A stretch of DNA of 62,640 bases from Roseomonas sp. KE2513 (GCF_016107305.1 NZ_RCVR01000029.1:1-62640); one strand, 5' to 3'; positions 49,124 through 58,380 are shown, counted from the first letter of the stretch. A program made the numbers and translations. The notes: generated from the letters alone by a model not told the origin.

Positions 49124-50047
49124 TCAGACGCGCGGCTTGCCCGTGGTGCCGCCGGTGGTGGTCCCCGTGGTCGTCCCGGCGGTGCGGTCGTCCTGCACCT
49201 CCACCTCGGTGTGGCGCACCGTGTCACTCACGGTCTGCGTGCGGTCGGACACATCCTTGCGGATGACCAGTTCCTCCTTAACGCGCGCCTCCTTGGAGAC
49301 AACCGCTTCCTCGCTGTGCTCGACGGCGTCGATCACGCGCTCGCGGAAGGCGTCGTCGGCGGCCGAGAGCGGCTGGTCCACGGCGCGGCGCTCGATCGAG
49401 ACGTGCTCCTCGTGCAGCGTCACGTTCTCGCTAACGGGCGTCTCGACAATGTAGGACCGCACGCGCACGCGGCCGCGATCGACCTCGCGCTTGCCGACGC
49501 GCAGCTGCTCTTCGACAACCGGGATCCGCTCCTCGCGATCCGTACCCGTCGCGGAGCTGGTCGTGCCCGTCCCCATGGCGGCCGCAGTGCTGCCCGTGCC
49601 GACGGCCGGCGTGGAGGTACCGCCCATCGTGGCCGCGCCGACCGCACCCGAGGTGTTCATCGGCGTGCCCGTGCCGGCGGCGTCGTCCACCGAGCCGTTC
49701 CAGCCGCTCGCGCGCCACTCGGCCTCGCGGGAGTCGAGATCCACCGCGCCATGCGCCTCGAAGATGTCGAGGGCGTGGTCGACGACGCTGTCGTCCACCT
49801 GAGCGGAGACGACGTAGCCGCCGCGGCGGATACCCTCCGCATAGGCCTGGCGGTCCTCGTCGGCGATGAAGAGGTCCTTCAGCGAGGCCCAGAAGCCGGT
49901 GTCGCCCGAGCTGGTGCCGGTCGTCTGCCCGGTATTGCCGTGGATGGCGACATGGTTCGAATCGATGCGGTCATGCGTGCGCAGGTGCTCAACGACGGCC
50001 TCCGCCTCGGCGCGACTGTCGAACAAGCCGGTGATCGTGCGGGTCAT
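49124..50047 (-). CDS. YsnF/AvaK (DUF2382) domain stress protein with YflT-like N-terminus
   Basis: This is a 307-residue protein. Residues 1 to about 110 resemble the general stress 17M/YflT-type domain (TRTITGLFDSRAEAEAVVEH). A low-complexity Gly/Thr/Ser linker spans about 118-172. The C-terminal DUF2382 domain begins ERIPVVEEQLRVGKREV and continues VTLHEEHVSIERR. Such proteins are stress-induced in many bacteria with no known activity. AGGAAGGA lies upstream of the ATG. It follows a second DUF2382 gene on the same strand and is probably in its operon. The last 20 residues are Gly/Thr-rich. Confidence 0.85.
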   Translation of the reverse strand: MTRTITGLFDSRAEAEAVVEHLRTHDRIDSNHVAIHGNTGQTTGTSSGDTGFWASLKDLFIADEDRQAYAEGIRRGGYVVSAQVDDSVVDHALDIFEAHGAVDLDSREAEWRASGWNGSVDDAAGTGTPMNTSGAVGAATMGGTSTPAVGTGSTAAAMGTGTTSSATGTDREERIPVVEEQLRVGKREVDRGRVRVRSYIVETPVSENVTLHEEHVSIERRAVDQPLSAADDAFRERVIDAVEHSEEAVVSKEARVKEELVIRKDVSDRTQTVSDTVRHTEVEVQDDRTAGTTTGTTTGGTTGKPRV

Positions 50048-50115
50048 GCGTGAATTCCTTCCTGATGAGAACTGTATCGTGCGTATTCCGTGGACGGCGC
50101 GGGCAGGGCTCGGGT

Positions 50116-50517
50116 TCAGGATTCCGTCCGCTCGCCCGTGGGGGTGATCCGCTCGACGGCGGCATGCTGCACCCGGCGCGTCGCCGGCTGCTCCACCGCC
50201 TTCTCCTCGTTAATCATGCGGAGGTGGATCTCCTCCCGCAGGACAAGGCGCTTCTCGACGACGAGAACCTCCTCGACCACGGGGATGATAATCACGTCCC
50301 CCTCCTGCCGAACCTGGGGCGCCTCGGTGACCGTCGTGCCCACGGGCCGGCGCTCCACCTCGGCGCGGCGGCTGTGCAGCGTCTCGCGCAGCACCTCCTC
50401 CACCACTTCCGTGGTGAGAGCGACGCGAACACGACCCGTCTCCACCTGCCGCTTGCTCAGCAGAAGGGTTTCCTCGACGAGAGGAATCACGGCCTCGGCA
50501 GTTGTCTCAGCCGTCAT
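50116..50517 (-). CDS. YsnF/AvaK (DUF2382) domain protein, short
   Basis: This is a 133-residue protein consisting almost only of a DUF2382 domain (IPLVEETLLLSKRQVETGRV and a second half VIIIPVVEEVLVVEKRLVLR). It lacks the N-terminal domain and linker of its downstream neighbour. The pair likely arose by duplication. A possible general-stress (EcfG-type) promoter lies about 30 bases upstream. Confidence 0.85.
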   Translation of the reverse strand: MTAETTAEAVIPLVEETLLLSKRQVETGRVRVALTTEVVEEVLRETLHSRRAEVERRPVGTTVTEAPQVRQEGDVIIIPVVEEVLVVEKRLVLREEIHLRMINEEKAVEQPATRRVQHAAVERITPTGERTES

Positions 50518-50544
50518 CGCAACCTCACCTCGGACCGTTCTGAA

Positions 50545-50569
50545 AACGGCCGAGTCGTGAGCCGGTTGC
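50545..50569 (-). promoter_or_regulatory. EcfG-like general stress promoter
   Basis: On the minus strand GCAAC and CGTT are spaced by exactly 16 bases, close to the alphaproteobacterial EcfG consensus (GGAAC, 16-17 bases, CGTT) with one mismatch. It lies 28 bases before the start of the short DUF2382 gene, a gene type expected under general stress control. Confidence 0.45.
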
Positions 50570-50594
50570 CCCCGACTGCGGAACGGTCTGGCGT

Positions 50595-52910
50595 TTAGAA
50601 CGCGTGCCGCTTCGGGCGGGCCTTGCGGCGCAGCTCCATCAGCTCCGCCTCCTCGCGCACGGCATTGCGCAGAAGCGCGTCCTGCCCCCAGCGGTACTGC
50701 GGCGGGCAGGCCGTGCGCACGCCGTAACGGGCGGCCGCGTGCAGCGTGAAGGCGGGATCGACGAGATGCGGGCGCGCCAGCGCCACCAGATCAGCGCGCC
50801 CGGCCGCGAGGATCGTGTTCACCTGGTCCGCCGAGGTGATGCTGCCCACGCACATCGTGGCGACCTTCGCCTCGTTGCGGATCATGTCCGACCACGGCAC
50901 CTGGAACATGCGCCCGTAATGCGGCGCGCTGCCCGCCACCGTCTGCCCCGTGGAGACATCGAGCAGGTCGCAGCCCTCCTCCGCGAAGGCGCGGGCAATA
51001 GTCAGCGTCTCCTCATCCGTCACGCCGCCCTCCGCCCAGTCGGTCGCGGAGACACGCACGCTCATCGGCCGGTCCGAGGGCCAGGCCGCCCGCAGCGCGC
51101 GATAGACCTCCAGCGGGTAGCGCAGCCGGTTCTCGAGGCTTCCACCATAGGCGTCGGTGCGGCGGTTCGTCAGCGGCGAGAGGAAGCTCGCCATGAGGTA
51201 GCCGTGCGCGCAGTGGAACTCGACCATGTCGAAGCCCGCGCGCGCGCCGCGCACCGCCGCCGCCACGAAGTCGTCGCGCACGCGGTCCATCTCCGCCCGC
51301 GTGATCTCGCGCGGCACCTGGCTGTTCGGGAAATATGGGATGGCGCTCGCCGAGACGATCGGCCAGCCGCCCTCCGGCAAGGGCTGGTCCATCCCCTCCC
51401 ACATGAGCTTCGTCGCGCCCTTCTGCCCGGCATGGCCGAGCTGCAGCGCGATCCGGCTGCCGCCATGGGCGTGCACGAAATCGACGATGCGCTTCCACCC
51501 GGCCTCCTGCGCGTCGTTCCAGATCCCCGTGCAGCCCGGCGTGATCCGCGCCTCCGGCGAGACGCAGGTCATCTCCGTGAAGATCAGCCCCGCGCCGCCC
51601 GTCGCGCGCGCGCCATAATGCATGAGGTGCCAGTCGTCCGGCATCCCGTCCGTGGCCGAATACTGGCACATCGGCGAGACGACCACGCGGTTCGCCAGAT
51701 CCATCCCGCGCAGGCGGAAGGGCTGGAACATCGGCGGCGCGCCCTCGACGGCGGGTAGCCCTTGCGCGCGCACCTCCTCCTCGAACAGCGCGCGCGATTC
51801 CTCCACGAACTCCGGCGCGCGCAGCGAGAGGTTCTCCCAGGTGATCGCCTTGGAACGCGTCATCACGCCGAAGGCGAAGCGGGTCGCCGGCATGTCCCAG
51901 AAGCGGGCGACATGCTCGAACCACACGAGCGAGACGTCCGCCGCGTGCTGGATCTTCTCCACCTCCTCGCGCCGCCCGCCCTCGAAGCGCGCCAGCGCCT
52001 CCTCCACCGTGCCGCCGCGCATGAAGGCAGCGTGTAGGTGGATGGCATCCTCCATCGCCAGCTTCGTGCCGGAACCGATGGAGTAGTGCGCCGTCGCCTT
52101 CGCGTCCCCCAGCAGCACGACATTGCCCTTCGACCACCGCGCACAGCGCATCATCGGGAAGCGCCGCCACATGCTGCGGTTGGTGATCAGCCGGTGGCCT
52201 TCCAGCTCCTCCGCGAAGACCTCCTCCATGAAGGCCGCGCTCTCGGCCTCGCTCATGGAACCAAGCCCGGCCCGCTCGAACGTCTCGGGGTCCGTCTCCA
52301 GCACCCAGGTGCTGGCACCCTTCTCGTACTGGTAGCAGTGCGCGATGAAGATCCCCTCCGGCCGCTCCTTGAAGAAGAAAGTGAACGCGTCGAAGGGCCG
52401 GGTGCTGCCCATCCAGGCGAAGCGGTTTGGCCGCAGATCCACCGTTGGCTTGAAGTGCTCGAGGTCGCGCTGCCGCACCGGGCTGTTAATGCCATCGGCC
52501 GCCACGACGAGATCGGCATCCGGAAAATCTTCGGGCATCGCCTCCCGCCCGAATTCCAGTTCCACCCCCAGTTCCCGGGCACGCGCCTGCAACAGCATCA
52601 GCAGCGTCCGGCGGGAGCAGCCGCAGAAACCGTTCCCCCCGATACGATGGGCCGCCACCTCGTTGCCCCGCTTGGCCACGATCTCGATATCGTCCCAGTA
52701 GGCGAAGGCGTCCGTAATGGCCTTGTAGCTTTCCCGGTCCGCGCGCTCGAAGGTCTCCAGCGTCTGGTCGCTGAACACCACGCCGAAGCCGAAGGTGTCG
52801 TCTGCCTGGTTGCGCTCGATCACCGTGATCCGCGCCTCAGGCCGGTCGCGCTTCATCAGGATGGCGAAGTAAAGCCCGGCGGGCCCGCCGCCGATGACCG
52901 CGATCCGCAT
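50595..52910 (-). CDS. 2-aminobenzoyl-CoA monooxygenase/reductase (or salicylyl-CoA 5-hydroxylase) type bifunctional flavoprotein
   Basis: This is a 771-residue fusion of two flavoenzymes. Residues 1 to about 385 form an FAD aromatic monooxygenase (IAVIGGGPAGLYFAILMKRD; later VVLLGDAKATAHYSIGSG). Residues about 395-770 form an Old Yellow Enzyme-like FMN reductase (PMFQPFRLRGMDLANRVVVS; IALQLGHAGQKG; VEFHCAHGYLMASFLSPLTN). This architecture is known for 2-aminobenzoyl-CoA monooxygenase/reductase, which hydroxylates and then reduces the ring, and for salicylyl-CoA 5-hydroxylase. The linked CoA ligase, acyl-CoA dehydrogenase and RidA genes, and the absence of a gentisate dioxygenase, favour the aminobenzoate role. 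AGGAGA precedes the ATG. Confidence 0.88.
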   Translation of the reverse strand: MRIAVIGGGPAGLYFAILMKRDRPEARITVIERNQADDTFGFGVVFSDQTLETFERADRESYKAITDAFAYWDDIEIVAKRGNEVAAHRIGGNGFCGCSRRTLLMLLQARARELGVELEFGREAMPEDFPDADLVVAADGINSPVRQRDLEHFKPTVDLRPNRFAWMGSTRPFDAFTFFFKERPEGIFIAHCYQYEKGASTWVLETDPETFERAGLGSMSEAESAAFMEEVFAEELEGHRLITNRSMWRRFPMMRCARWSKGNVVLLGDAKATAHYSIGSGTKLAMEDAIHLHAAFMRGGTVEEALARFEGGRREEVEKIQHAADVSLVWFEHVARFWDMPATRFAFGVMTRSKAITWENLSLRAPEFVEESRALFEEEVRAQGLPAVEGAPPMFQPFRLRGMDLANRVVVSPMCQYSATDGMPDDWHLMHYGARATGGAGLIFTEMTCVSPEARITPGCTGIWNDAQEAGWKRIVDFVHAHGGSRIALQLGHAGQKGATKLMWEGMDQPLPEGGWPIVSASAIPYFPNSQVPREITRAEMDRVRDDFVAAAVRGARAGFDMVEFHCAHGYLMASFLSPLTNRRTDAYGGSLENRLRYPLEVYRALRAAWPSDRPMSVRVSATDWAEGGVTDEETLTIARAFAEEGCDLLDVSTGQTVAGSAPHYGRMFQVPWSDMIRNEAKVATMCVGSITSADQVNTILAAGRADLVALARPHLVDPAFTLHAAARYGVRTACPPQYRWGQDALLRNAVREEAELMELRRKARPKRHAF

Positions 52911-53018
52911 GGGAAATCTCCTGGGCTGCCGGGACAGAAGATAGTTTAGGCTTCAAGTTTTCAAGGTTTCAACTGGCGCTTGCGGGTCGCTGCCGTATTC
53001 CTTTAGGCTTCAAGGATC
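52911..53018. promoter_or_regulatory. Divergent promoter with repeated MarR-type operator
   Basis: The 13-base sequence TTTAGGCTTCAAG occurs twice, at 52945-52957 and 53002-53014. Its core TTTAGGCTTCAA is an imperfect palindrome around GC. The right copy overlaps a -10-like TAGGCT that lies 18 bases after TTGCGG and just before the SDR start. The left copy overlaps the -10-like TAAACT of the monooxygenase promoter, whose TTGAAA lies 18 bases upstream on the minus strand. The local MarR regulator is the likely ligand. Confidence 0.65.
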
Positions 53019-53771
53019 ATGAACGGCATCACTGGACGCCATGCGATTGTGACAGGAGGCGGCACGGGCATCGGCCTGGCCGTGGCGGAAGCTCTCACCC
53101 GCGCCGGCGCCCGCGTGACCGTGACGGGCCGCCGCGAGGCCCCTCTCCGCGCCGCCGTGGAGTCCGGCCGTGCCGCCGGCTTCGAGACCGCCGACGTGAC
53201 CGAGCCCGGCGCCTTTGCCGCCGCCCTCACCCGTGCCGGCCACCCCGCCATCCTCGTCAATGCCGCCGGCGCGGCGGAAAGCGCCCCCTTCCTCCGCACC
53301 GACGACACCCTTTGGGAGCGGATGCTGCGCGTGAACCTCCTCGGTGCTGCCTCTGCCACCCGCGCAGCCTTGCCGGCCATGCTGGAGGCCGGCTGGGGCC
53401 GCGTCGTCAACATCGCTTCCACCGCGGCGCTCCGCGGCTACCCCTATGTCACCGCCTACACCGCCGCCAAGCACGGATTGCTTGGCCTCACCCGCGCCCT
53501 CGCGTTGGAAGTAGCCACCAAGGGCGTCACGGTGAACGCCGTCTGCCCCGGCTTCACCGAGACCGACATCGTGGCCGAGAGCGTCGCCCGCATCACCGCG
53601 AAAACCGGCCGCAGCGAGGCCGAGGCCCGGGCCGAACTCGCCCGCCACAACCCCCAGGCCCGCCTCGTCAAGCCCGAGGAAGTGGCGGCCGCCGTCGCTT
53701 TCCTCTGCTCCGATGCCGCGAGCGCGGTCAACGGCCGCGCCCTCGCGGTGGATGGCGGAGAGGTCCCATGA
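53019..53771 (+). CDS. SDR family NAD(P)-dependent oxidoreductase
   Basis: This is a 250-residue classical short-chain dehydrogenase. The cofactor motif TGGGTGIG is at residues 12-19, NAAG at 81-84, the catalytic serine at 134 and YTAAK with Tyr147 and Lys151. The end VDGGEVP is typical. It is the first gene of the plus-strand catabolic operon, so it may act on a hydroxyacyl-CoA or alicyclic ketone intermediate. The ATG lies four bases after the operator repeat, implying a very short leader. The exact substrate is inferred only from neighbours. Confidence 0.92.
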   Translation: MNGITGRHAIVTGGGTGIGLAVAEALTRAGARVTVTGRREAPLRAAVESGRAAGFETADVTEPGAFAAALTRAGHPAILVNAAGAAESAPFLRTDDTLWERMLRVNLLGAASATRAALPAMLEAGWGRVVNIASTAALRGYPYVTAYTAAKHGLLGLTRALALEVATKGVTVNAVCPGFTETDIVAESVARITAKTGRSEAEARAELARHNPQARLVKPEEVAAAVAFLCSDAASAVNGRALAVDGGEVP

Positions 53772-54274
53772 TCCCCGACACCCATGTCGATGCGGAAACC
53801 GCCCTCGACCACTCCCCGGCCGGGCACAAGGACGACCTCCGCCTTTGGCTGCGCATGCTCTCCTGCGCGCGGCTGATCGAGGCCGAGATCCGCCGCCGCC
53901 TCCGCGCCCGCTTTGACACCACCCTGCCCCGCTTCGACTTCCTCGCCCAGCTCGAGCGCGCGGCCGAAGGCCTTACCCCCGGCGAGATCAGCCGGCGCAT
54001 GATGGTCACCGGCGGCAACGTCACCGGCCTCGCCGCGAGGCTGGAGGAGGAAGGGCTGATCGAGCGCCGTGCCGTCCGTGAGGATCGCCGCGCTGTCACC
54101 CTCCGGCTCACGCCCCAGGGCCGGCGCGAGTTCGCGCGCCAGACCGCGGCGCATGAGGAATGGGTGGCCGAGCTTCTCGGCGGCCTCTCCGCCACCGACC
54201 GCGCGGCCCTGCTGCGCCTGCTGGACCGCACGCGCCGCGGAGTCCGCGCCGCCATGTCAGAGGGGGGCGCATGA
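53768..54274 (+). CDS. MarR family transcriptional regulator
   Basis: This is a 168-residue winged-helix regulator. The DNA-binding segment is [20 protein letters not shown] followed by the wing [20 protein letters not shown], both typical of MarR. Proteins of this family often repress aromatic-acid catabolic genes and release DNA on binding the acid or its CoA thioester. ATGA overlaps with the SDR stop and the crotonase start show it is co-translated with the pathway. Its operator is probably the repeated palindrome in the divergent promoter. Confidence 0.92.
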   Translation: MIPDTHVDAETALDHSPAGHKDDLRLWLRMLSCARLIEAEIRRRLRARFDTTLPRFDFLAQLERAAEGLTPGEISRRMMVTGGNVTGLAARLEEEGLIERRAVREDRRAVTLRLTPQGRREFARQTAAHEEWVAELLGGLSATDRAALLRLLDRTRRGVRAAMSEGGA

Positions 54275-55080
54275 GCCTCAGGAATTTCCGCGCGGAACAC
54301 GTGCGCCTCACCGTGGAGGGCCGCGTCGCCTCCATCCTGCTCGACCGTCCCGAGCGGAAGAACCCTCTGACCTTCGAGTCCTACGCCGAGCTGGCCGCCA
54401 TCTTCCGCGCAGGCACGAACGACGAGGAGGTCGGCGCCTTCGTCCTCTCCGGCGCGGGCGGCAACTTCTGCTCCGGCGGCGACGTGCACGAGATCATCGG
54501 CCCGCTGCTCGACCGCGACACCAAGGGCCTTATGCAGTTCACGGCCATGACGGGTGAGCTGGTGAAGGCCATGCGGGCTTGCCCGCAGCCGATCGTGGCG
54601 GCCGTGGACGGCGTCGCGGCCGGTGCCGGCGCCATCATGGCGATGGCCTCCGACATCCGCCTCGCCACCCCCCGCGCGAAGGTCGCCTTCCTCTTCAACC
54701 GCGTGGGCCTCGCCGGCTGCGACATGGGCGCCTGCGCCATCCTGCCCCGGATCATCGGCCAGGGCCGCGCCTCCGAGCTGCTCTACACCGGTCGCTCCAT
54801 GTCCGCGCAGGAGGGGCTGGACTGGGGCTTCTTCTCCCGCGCCGTGGAGCCGGAGGCGCTGATGGAGGCCGCCGCCAACCTCGCCCGCCAGGTGGTGGAA
54901 GGCCCCGGCTTCGCCAATGCCATGACGAAGCGGATGCTCTCCCTGGAGTGGTCCATGTCCGTCGAGCAGGCGATCGAGGCCGAGGCCGTGGCCCAGGCCC
55001 TCTGCATGACCACCAGAGACTTCCGCCGCGCCTACGACGCCTTCGTGGCGAAGCGGCGCCCGGTCTTCGAGGGCGACTGA
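54271..55080 (+). CDS. Crotonase-fold protein (enoyl-CoA hydratase/isomerase family), atypical active site
   Basis: This is a 269-residue protein with the oxyanion-hole region [15 protein letters not shown] (residues 60-74) and [20 protein letters not shown]. Compared with classical enoyl-CoA hydratase, the positions of both catalytic glutamates hold Ile122 and Phe141. An aspartate (Asp151, in GLAGCDMGA) lies nearby. A different crotonase reaction, such as hydrolytic ring opening or isomerisation, is therefore more likely than simple hydration. It is coupled by four-base and one-base overlaps to marR and the acyl-CoA dehydrogenase gene. Confidence 0.88.
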   Translation: MSLRNFRAEHVRLTVEGRVASILLDRPERKNPLTFESYAELAAIFRAGTNDEEVGAFVLSGAGGNFCSGGDVHEIIGPLLDRDTKGLMQFTAMTGELVKAMRACPQPIVAAVDGVAAGAGAIMAMASDIRLATPRAKVAFLFNRVGLAGCDMGACAILPRIIGQGRASELLYTGRSMSAQEGLDWGFFSRAVEPEALMEAAANLARQVVEGPGFANAMTKRMLSLEWSMSVEQAIEAEAVAQALCMTTRDFRRAYDAFVAKRRPVFEGD

Positions 55081-56240
55081 TGGCAGACCGCGACTTCCTC
55101 CTCTGGCCCTTCCTCGAACCTCGCCACCGCGCCTGGGCGGACGAGGTCGAGGCTTGGGCCGCCTCCAACGCCGAGCGCCTGTCGGAAGGCGACACCGACA
55201 CCGCCGTCCGCAATCTCACCCGCGCCATGGGCGAGGCCGGACTCCTCCGCGTCGCCGTCCCCGAGGACGGCCGCCTTGACGTGCGCTCCCTCTGCATCGC
55301 CCGCGAAACCCTCGCGCGCCACTCCGGCCTCGCCGACTTCGCCTTCGCCATGGCCGGGCTCGGCACCGGCTCCGTCACCCTCTTCGGCGACGCCGCCCTG
55401 CGGGAGGCGGTCCTTCCCGCCGCCCGCGCCGGCACCTCGCTCGCCGCCTTCGCCCTCAGCGAGCCAGAGGCAGGCTCGGACGTGGCGGCCCTCGCCACCA
55501 CCGCCACCCGCGACGGCAACGCCCACTGGCGGATCGACGGTTCCAAGACCTGGATCAGCAACGGCGGCATCGCCGGCACCTATGTCGTCTTCGCCCGCAC
55601 CGGCGAGGCTCTCGGCGCCAAGGGCCTGACCGCCTTCCTCGTCCCCGCCGACACACCCGGCCTCACCATTGCCGAGCGCATCGAGGTCTCCGCCCCCCAC
55701 CCCCTCGCGACGCTCCGTTTCGACGCGATGCGCGTGCCCGACAGCCACCGCCTCGGTGCTCCGGGAGACGGCTTCAAGGTCGCCATGGCCACGCTCGACG
55801 TCTTCCGCGCCACAGTGGGTGCAGCGGCCCTCGGCTTCGCGCGCCACGCGCTCGACCTCACCGTCGCCCGCGCCACCAACCGCCAGCTCTTCGGCGGCCC
55901 GCTCTTCGACCAGCAGATGACCCAGGCTGCCATCGCCGAGAGCGCGGTGGACGTGGAAACCTCCGCCCTCCTCGTCTATCGCGCCGCCTGGCTGAAGGAT
56001 TCCGGCACGCCCCGCGTGTCCCGCGAAGCCTCCATGGCGAAGCTCCACGCGACGGAGGCCGCCCAGCGCGCCGCCGACCGCTGCGTCCAGATCCACGGGG
56101 GGCACGGCGTCGTCCGCGACCACCCCGCCGAAAAACTCTACCGGGAGGTTCGCGCCCTGCGCGTCTACGAAGGCGCCAGCGAGGTCCAGCGGATCATCAT
56201 CGCGCGCGCCGAACGGGACCGCGCAAAGGGAGCGGGATGA
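55080..56240 (+). CDS. Acyl-CoA dehydrogenase family protein
   Basis: This is a 386-residue FAD enzyme. FAD and substrate motifs are seen in LAAFALSEPEAGSDVAAL and GSKTWISNGGIAGTYVVF. The C-terminal RALRVYEGASEVQRIIIARA carries the glutamate used as catalytic base in many members. It may oxidise an alicyclic or ring-opened acyl-CoA in the aminobenzoate pathway. The start is a TGATG overlap with the crotonase stop and the end overlaps the CoA ligase by four bases. Confidence 0.93.
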   Translation: MADRDFLLWPFLEPRHRAWADEVEAWAASNAERLSEGDTDTAVRNLTRAMGEAGLLRVAVPEDGRLDVRSLCIARETLARHSGLADFAFAMAGLGTGSVTLFGDAALREAVLPAARAGTSLAAFALSEPEAGSDVAALATTATRDGNAHWRIDGSKTWISNGGIAGTYVVFARTGEALGAKGLTAFLVPADTPGLTIAERIEVSAPHPLATLRFDAMRVPDSHRLGAPGDGFKVAMATLDVFRATVGAAALGFARHALDLTVARATNRQLFGGPLFDQQMTQAAIAESAVDVETSALLVYRAAWLKDSGTPRVSREASMAKLHATEAAQRAADRCVQIHGGHGVVRDHPAEKLYREVRALRVYEGASEVQRIIIARAERDRAKGAG

Positions 56241-57895
56241 TGGACACCTTACTCCAGGAAGACTGGTCGGGCTCGACCCCCGACTTCGCGCCCAGCGCCC
56301 ACGTCGACACCTTCCCGCGCGACAACCTCCCCCCGCGCGACCAGTGGCCCGAACTCCTCTTCGACCTGCCGGACTACCGCTACCCCCGGCGCCTCAACTG
56401 CGCGGTGGAGCTGCTGGACCGGAACGTCGAGAACGGCCGCGCCGACCACCCCGCGATCATCACGCCCGAGGAAACCCTCACCTACCGCCAACTGCAGGAC
56501 CGGGTGGACCGGATCTGCAACGTGCTCACGCGCGACCTCGGCATGGTCCCGGGCAACCGCGTCATGCTCCGCAGCGCCAACAACGCCTGGATGACGGCGA
56601 CCTATCTCGCGGTCCTCAAGGCCGGCGGCGTGGTCGTTGCCACCATGCCGCTCCTCCGCGCGAAGGAGTTGGGCCAGATGCTGGAGAAGGCGCGGATCAC
56701 CCTCGCCCTTTGCGACGTAAAGCTGCGCGATGAAATGGAGAAGGCGGCCGCCGAGGCGCCGCAACTCCGCCATGTCGTCCTCTGGGGCAACGGCGACCTC
56801 GAATCCCGCTGTGCCGCCCAGCCGCCCGGCTTCACCGCCTGCGACACCGCCGCCGATGACGTCTGCCTCATCGGCTTCACCTCCGGCACCACGGGCCTGC
56901 CGAAGGGCACAATGCACTTCCACCGGGACATGCTGGCCATCTGCGACGGCTATTCCCGCCACGTCCTCCGCCCGACGCCAGATGACCGCTTCATCGGCTC
57001 CGCGCCCCTGGCCTTCACCTTCGGCCTCGGCGGCCTCGTCCTCTTCCCCTTCCGCATCGGCGCCACCGGCATCCTGCTTGAAAAGGCGGGTCCCGACGAA
57101 CTCCTTCCCGCTATCGAGCAGCACCGCGCGACCATCCTCTTCACCGCCCCCACCGCCTATCGCGTCATGGCCGGCAAGGTCGCAGACTTCGACATCTCGT
57201 CCCTCCGCAAATGCGTCTCCGCCGGCGAAACCCTGCCGCGTGCTATCTTCGACGCCTGGGAGAAGGCGACAGGCCTGCGCCTGATGGACGGCATCGGCGG
57301 CACCGAGATGCTGCACATCTTCGTCGCCGCCCCTGAGGAAACGCTCCGCCCCGGCTGCACCGGCCTGCCCGTCCCCGGCTACCAGGCCCGCGTGATCGAT
57401 GGCGAGGGCAACGAGGTGCCGCGCGGCACGGCCGGCTGGCTCGCCATCCGAGGCCCCATCGGCTGCCGCTACCTCGCCGATCCCCGGCAATCCGATTACG
57501 TCCGCTACGGCTGGAACATCCCCGGCGACGTCTACATTCAGGACGAGGACGGCTATTTCCGCTACCAGGGTCGCGGCGACGACATGATCGTGGCCGCCGG
57601 CTACAACATCGCGGGCCCGGAGGTGGAGGGCGCGCTCCTCACCCATCCCGCCGTGCGCGAATGCGGCGTCGTCGGCGCGCCCGACGGCAAGGGCGGGACG
57701 GTCGTGAAGGCCTATGTCGCCCTTAAACCTGAGTACTTCGGTAATGAGGACATGGTGCGCGCCCTGCAGGACCATGTCCGCGCCGAGATCGCCCCCTACA
57801 AGGCGCCCCGCATCGTCGAGTTCCTCGACGCCATGCCCCGCACCGAATCCGGCAAGCTCCAGCGCTTCGCCCTCCGCCGAATGGCCAACCCGTGA
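56237..57895 (+). CDS. Aryl-CoA ligase, probably 2-aminobenzoate--CoA ligase
   Basis: This is a 552-residue ANL-superfamily enzyme that activates an acid with ATP and CoA. The P-loop is GFTSGTTGLPKGTMHFHRD near residue 215. DGIGGTEMLHIF, GWNIPGDVYIQDEDGYFRYQ and the C-terminal TESGKLQRFALRR (catalytic lysine) follow. The pattern is that of benzoate/aminobenzoate ligases, and the flanking genes favour 2-aminobenzoate. Two adjacent ATGs exist at its start; the first overlaps the upstream stop by four bases. Confidence 0.9.
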   Translation: MMDTLLQEDWSGSTPDFAPSAHVDTFPRDNLPPRDQWPELLFDLPDYRYPRRLNCAVELLDRNVENGRADHPAIITPEETLTYRQLQDRVDRICNVLTRDLGMVPGNRVMLRSANNAWMTATYLAVLKAGGVVVATMPLLRAKELGQMLEKARITLALCDVKLRDEMEKAAAEAPQLRHVVLWGNGDLESRCAAQPPGFTACDTAADDVCLIGFTSGTTGLPKGTMHFHRDMLAICDGYSRHVLRPTPDDRFIGSAPLAFTFGLGGLVLFPFRIGATGILLEKAGPDELLPAIEQHRATILFTAPTAYRVMAGKVADFDISSLRKCVSAGETLPRAIFDAWEKATGLRLMDGIGGTEMLHIFVAAPEETLRPGCTGLPVPGYQARVIDGEGNEVPRGTAGWLAIRGPIGCRYLADPRQSDYVRYGWNIPGDVYIQDEDGYFRYQGRGDDMIVAAGYNIAGPEVEGALLTHPAVRECGVVGAPDGKGGTVVKAYVALKPEYFGNEDMVRALQDHVRAEIAPYKAPRIVEFLDAMPRTESGKLQRFALRRMANP

Positions 57896-58380
57896 CCGCT
57901 CCGGCCGCCCCGCGCCCGACGCCGATCCCCGCCTCCGCCCTGCCCGCCACCGCCTTCCGCGGCACGGCGCGCGTGCGTTTCGGCGACTGCGATCCCGCGG
58001 GGATCGTCTTCTTCCCCAACTGGTTCATCATCGCCCACGGCATCGTGGAGGATCTCTTCCGCGAGCGCCTTCGCATCGACTTTCACGAGATGCATGCCAC
58101 GCGCGGCATCGGCACCGGCTTCGTCCATGCGGCCGCCACCTTCATGCGCCCCGGGAGCATGGGCGACGAGGTGACCCTCACCCCCCTCGTCCGCCGCGTC
58201 GGCGGCGCCTCCTACGCGCTGGATCTGCATATCCATCGTGGCGAAGAGGAGCTCGTCCGTCTCGATCTCGTCACCGCCACCACCGACCTCGCCAGCCGCA
58301 CCAGCGTGCCGGTGCCGCCCGACCTGCGCGCCGCCCTGCTGCGCTACCAGGGCGAGTGCGGACAGGAGAACACCCCATGA
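57892..58380 (+). CDS. Acyl-CoA thioesterase (4-hydroxybenzoyl-CoA thioesterase-like)
   Basis: This is a 162-residue hotdog-fold protein. The signature VRFGDCDPAGIVFFPNWF contains the catalytic aspartate of the 4HBT family. A 28-residue Pro/Ala-rich extension comes first. The start is GTG, overlapping the ligase stop as GTGA. In the pathway it may rescue CoA from dead-end thioesters or release a product. The specific thioester is not known. Confidence 0.9.
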   Translation: MTAPAAPRPTPIPASALPATAFRGTARVRFGDCDPAGIVFFPNWFIIAHGIVEDLFRERLRIDFHEMHATRGIGTGFVHAAATFMRPGSMGDEVTLTPLVRRVGGASYALDLHIHRGEEELVRLDLVTATTDLASRTSVPVPPDLRAALLRYQGECGQENTP

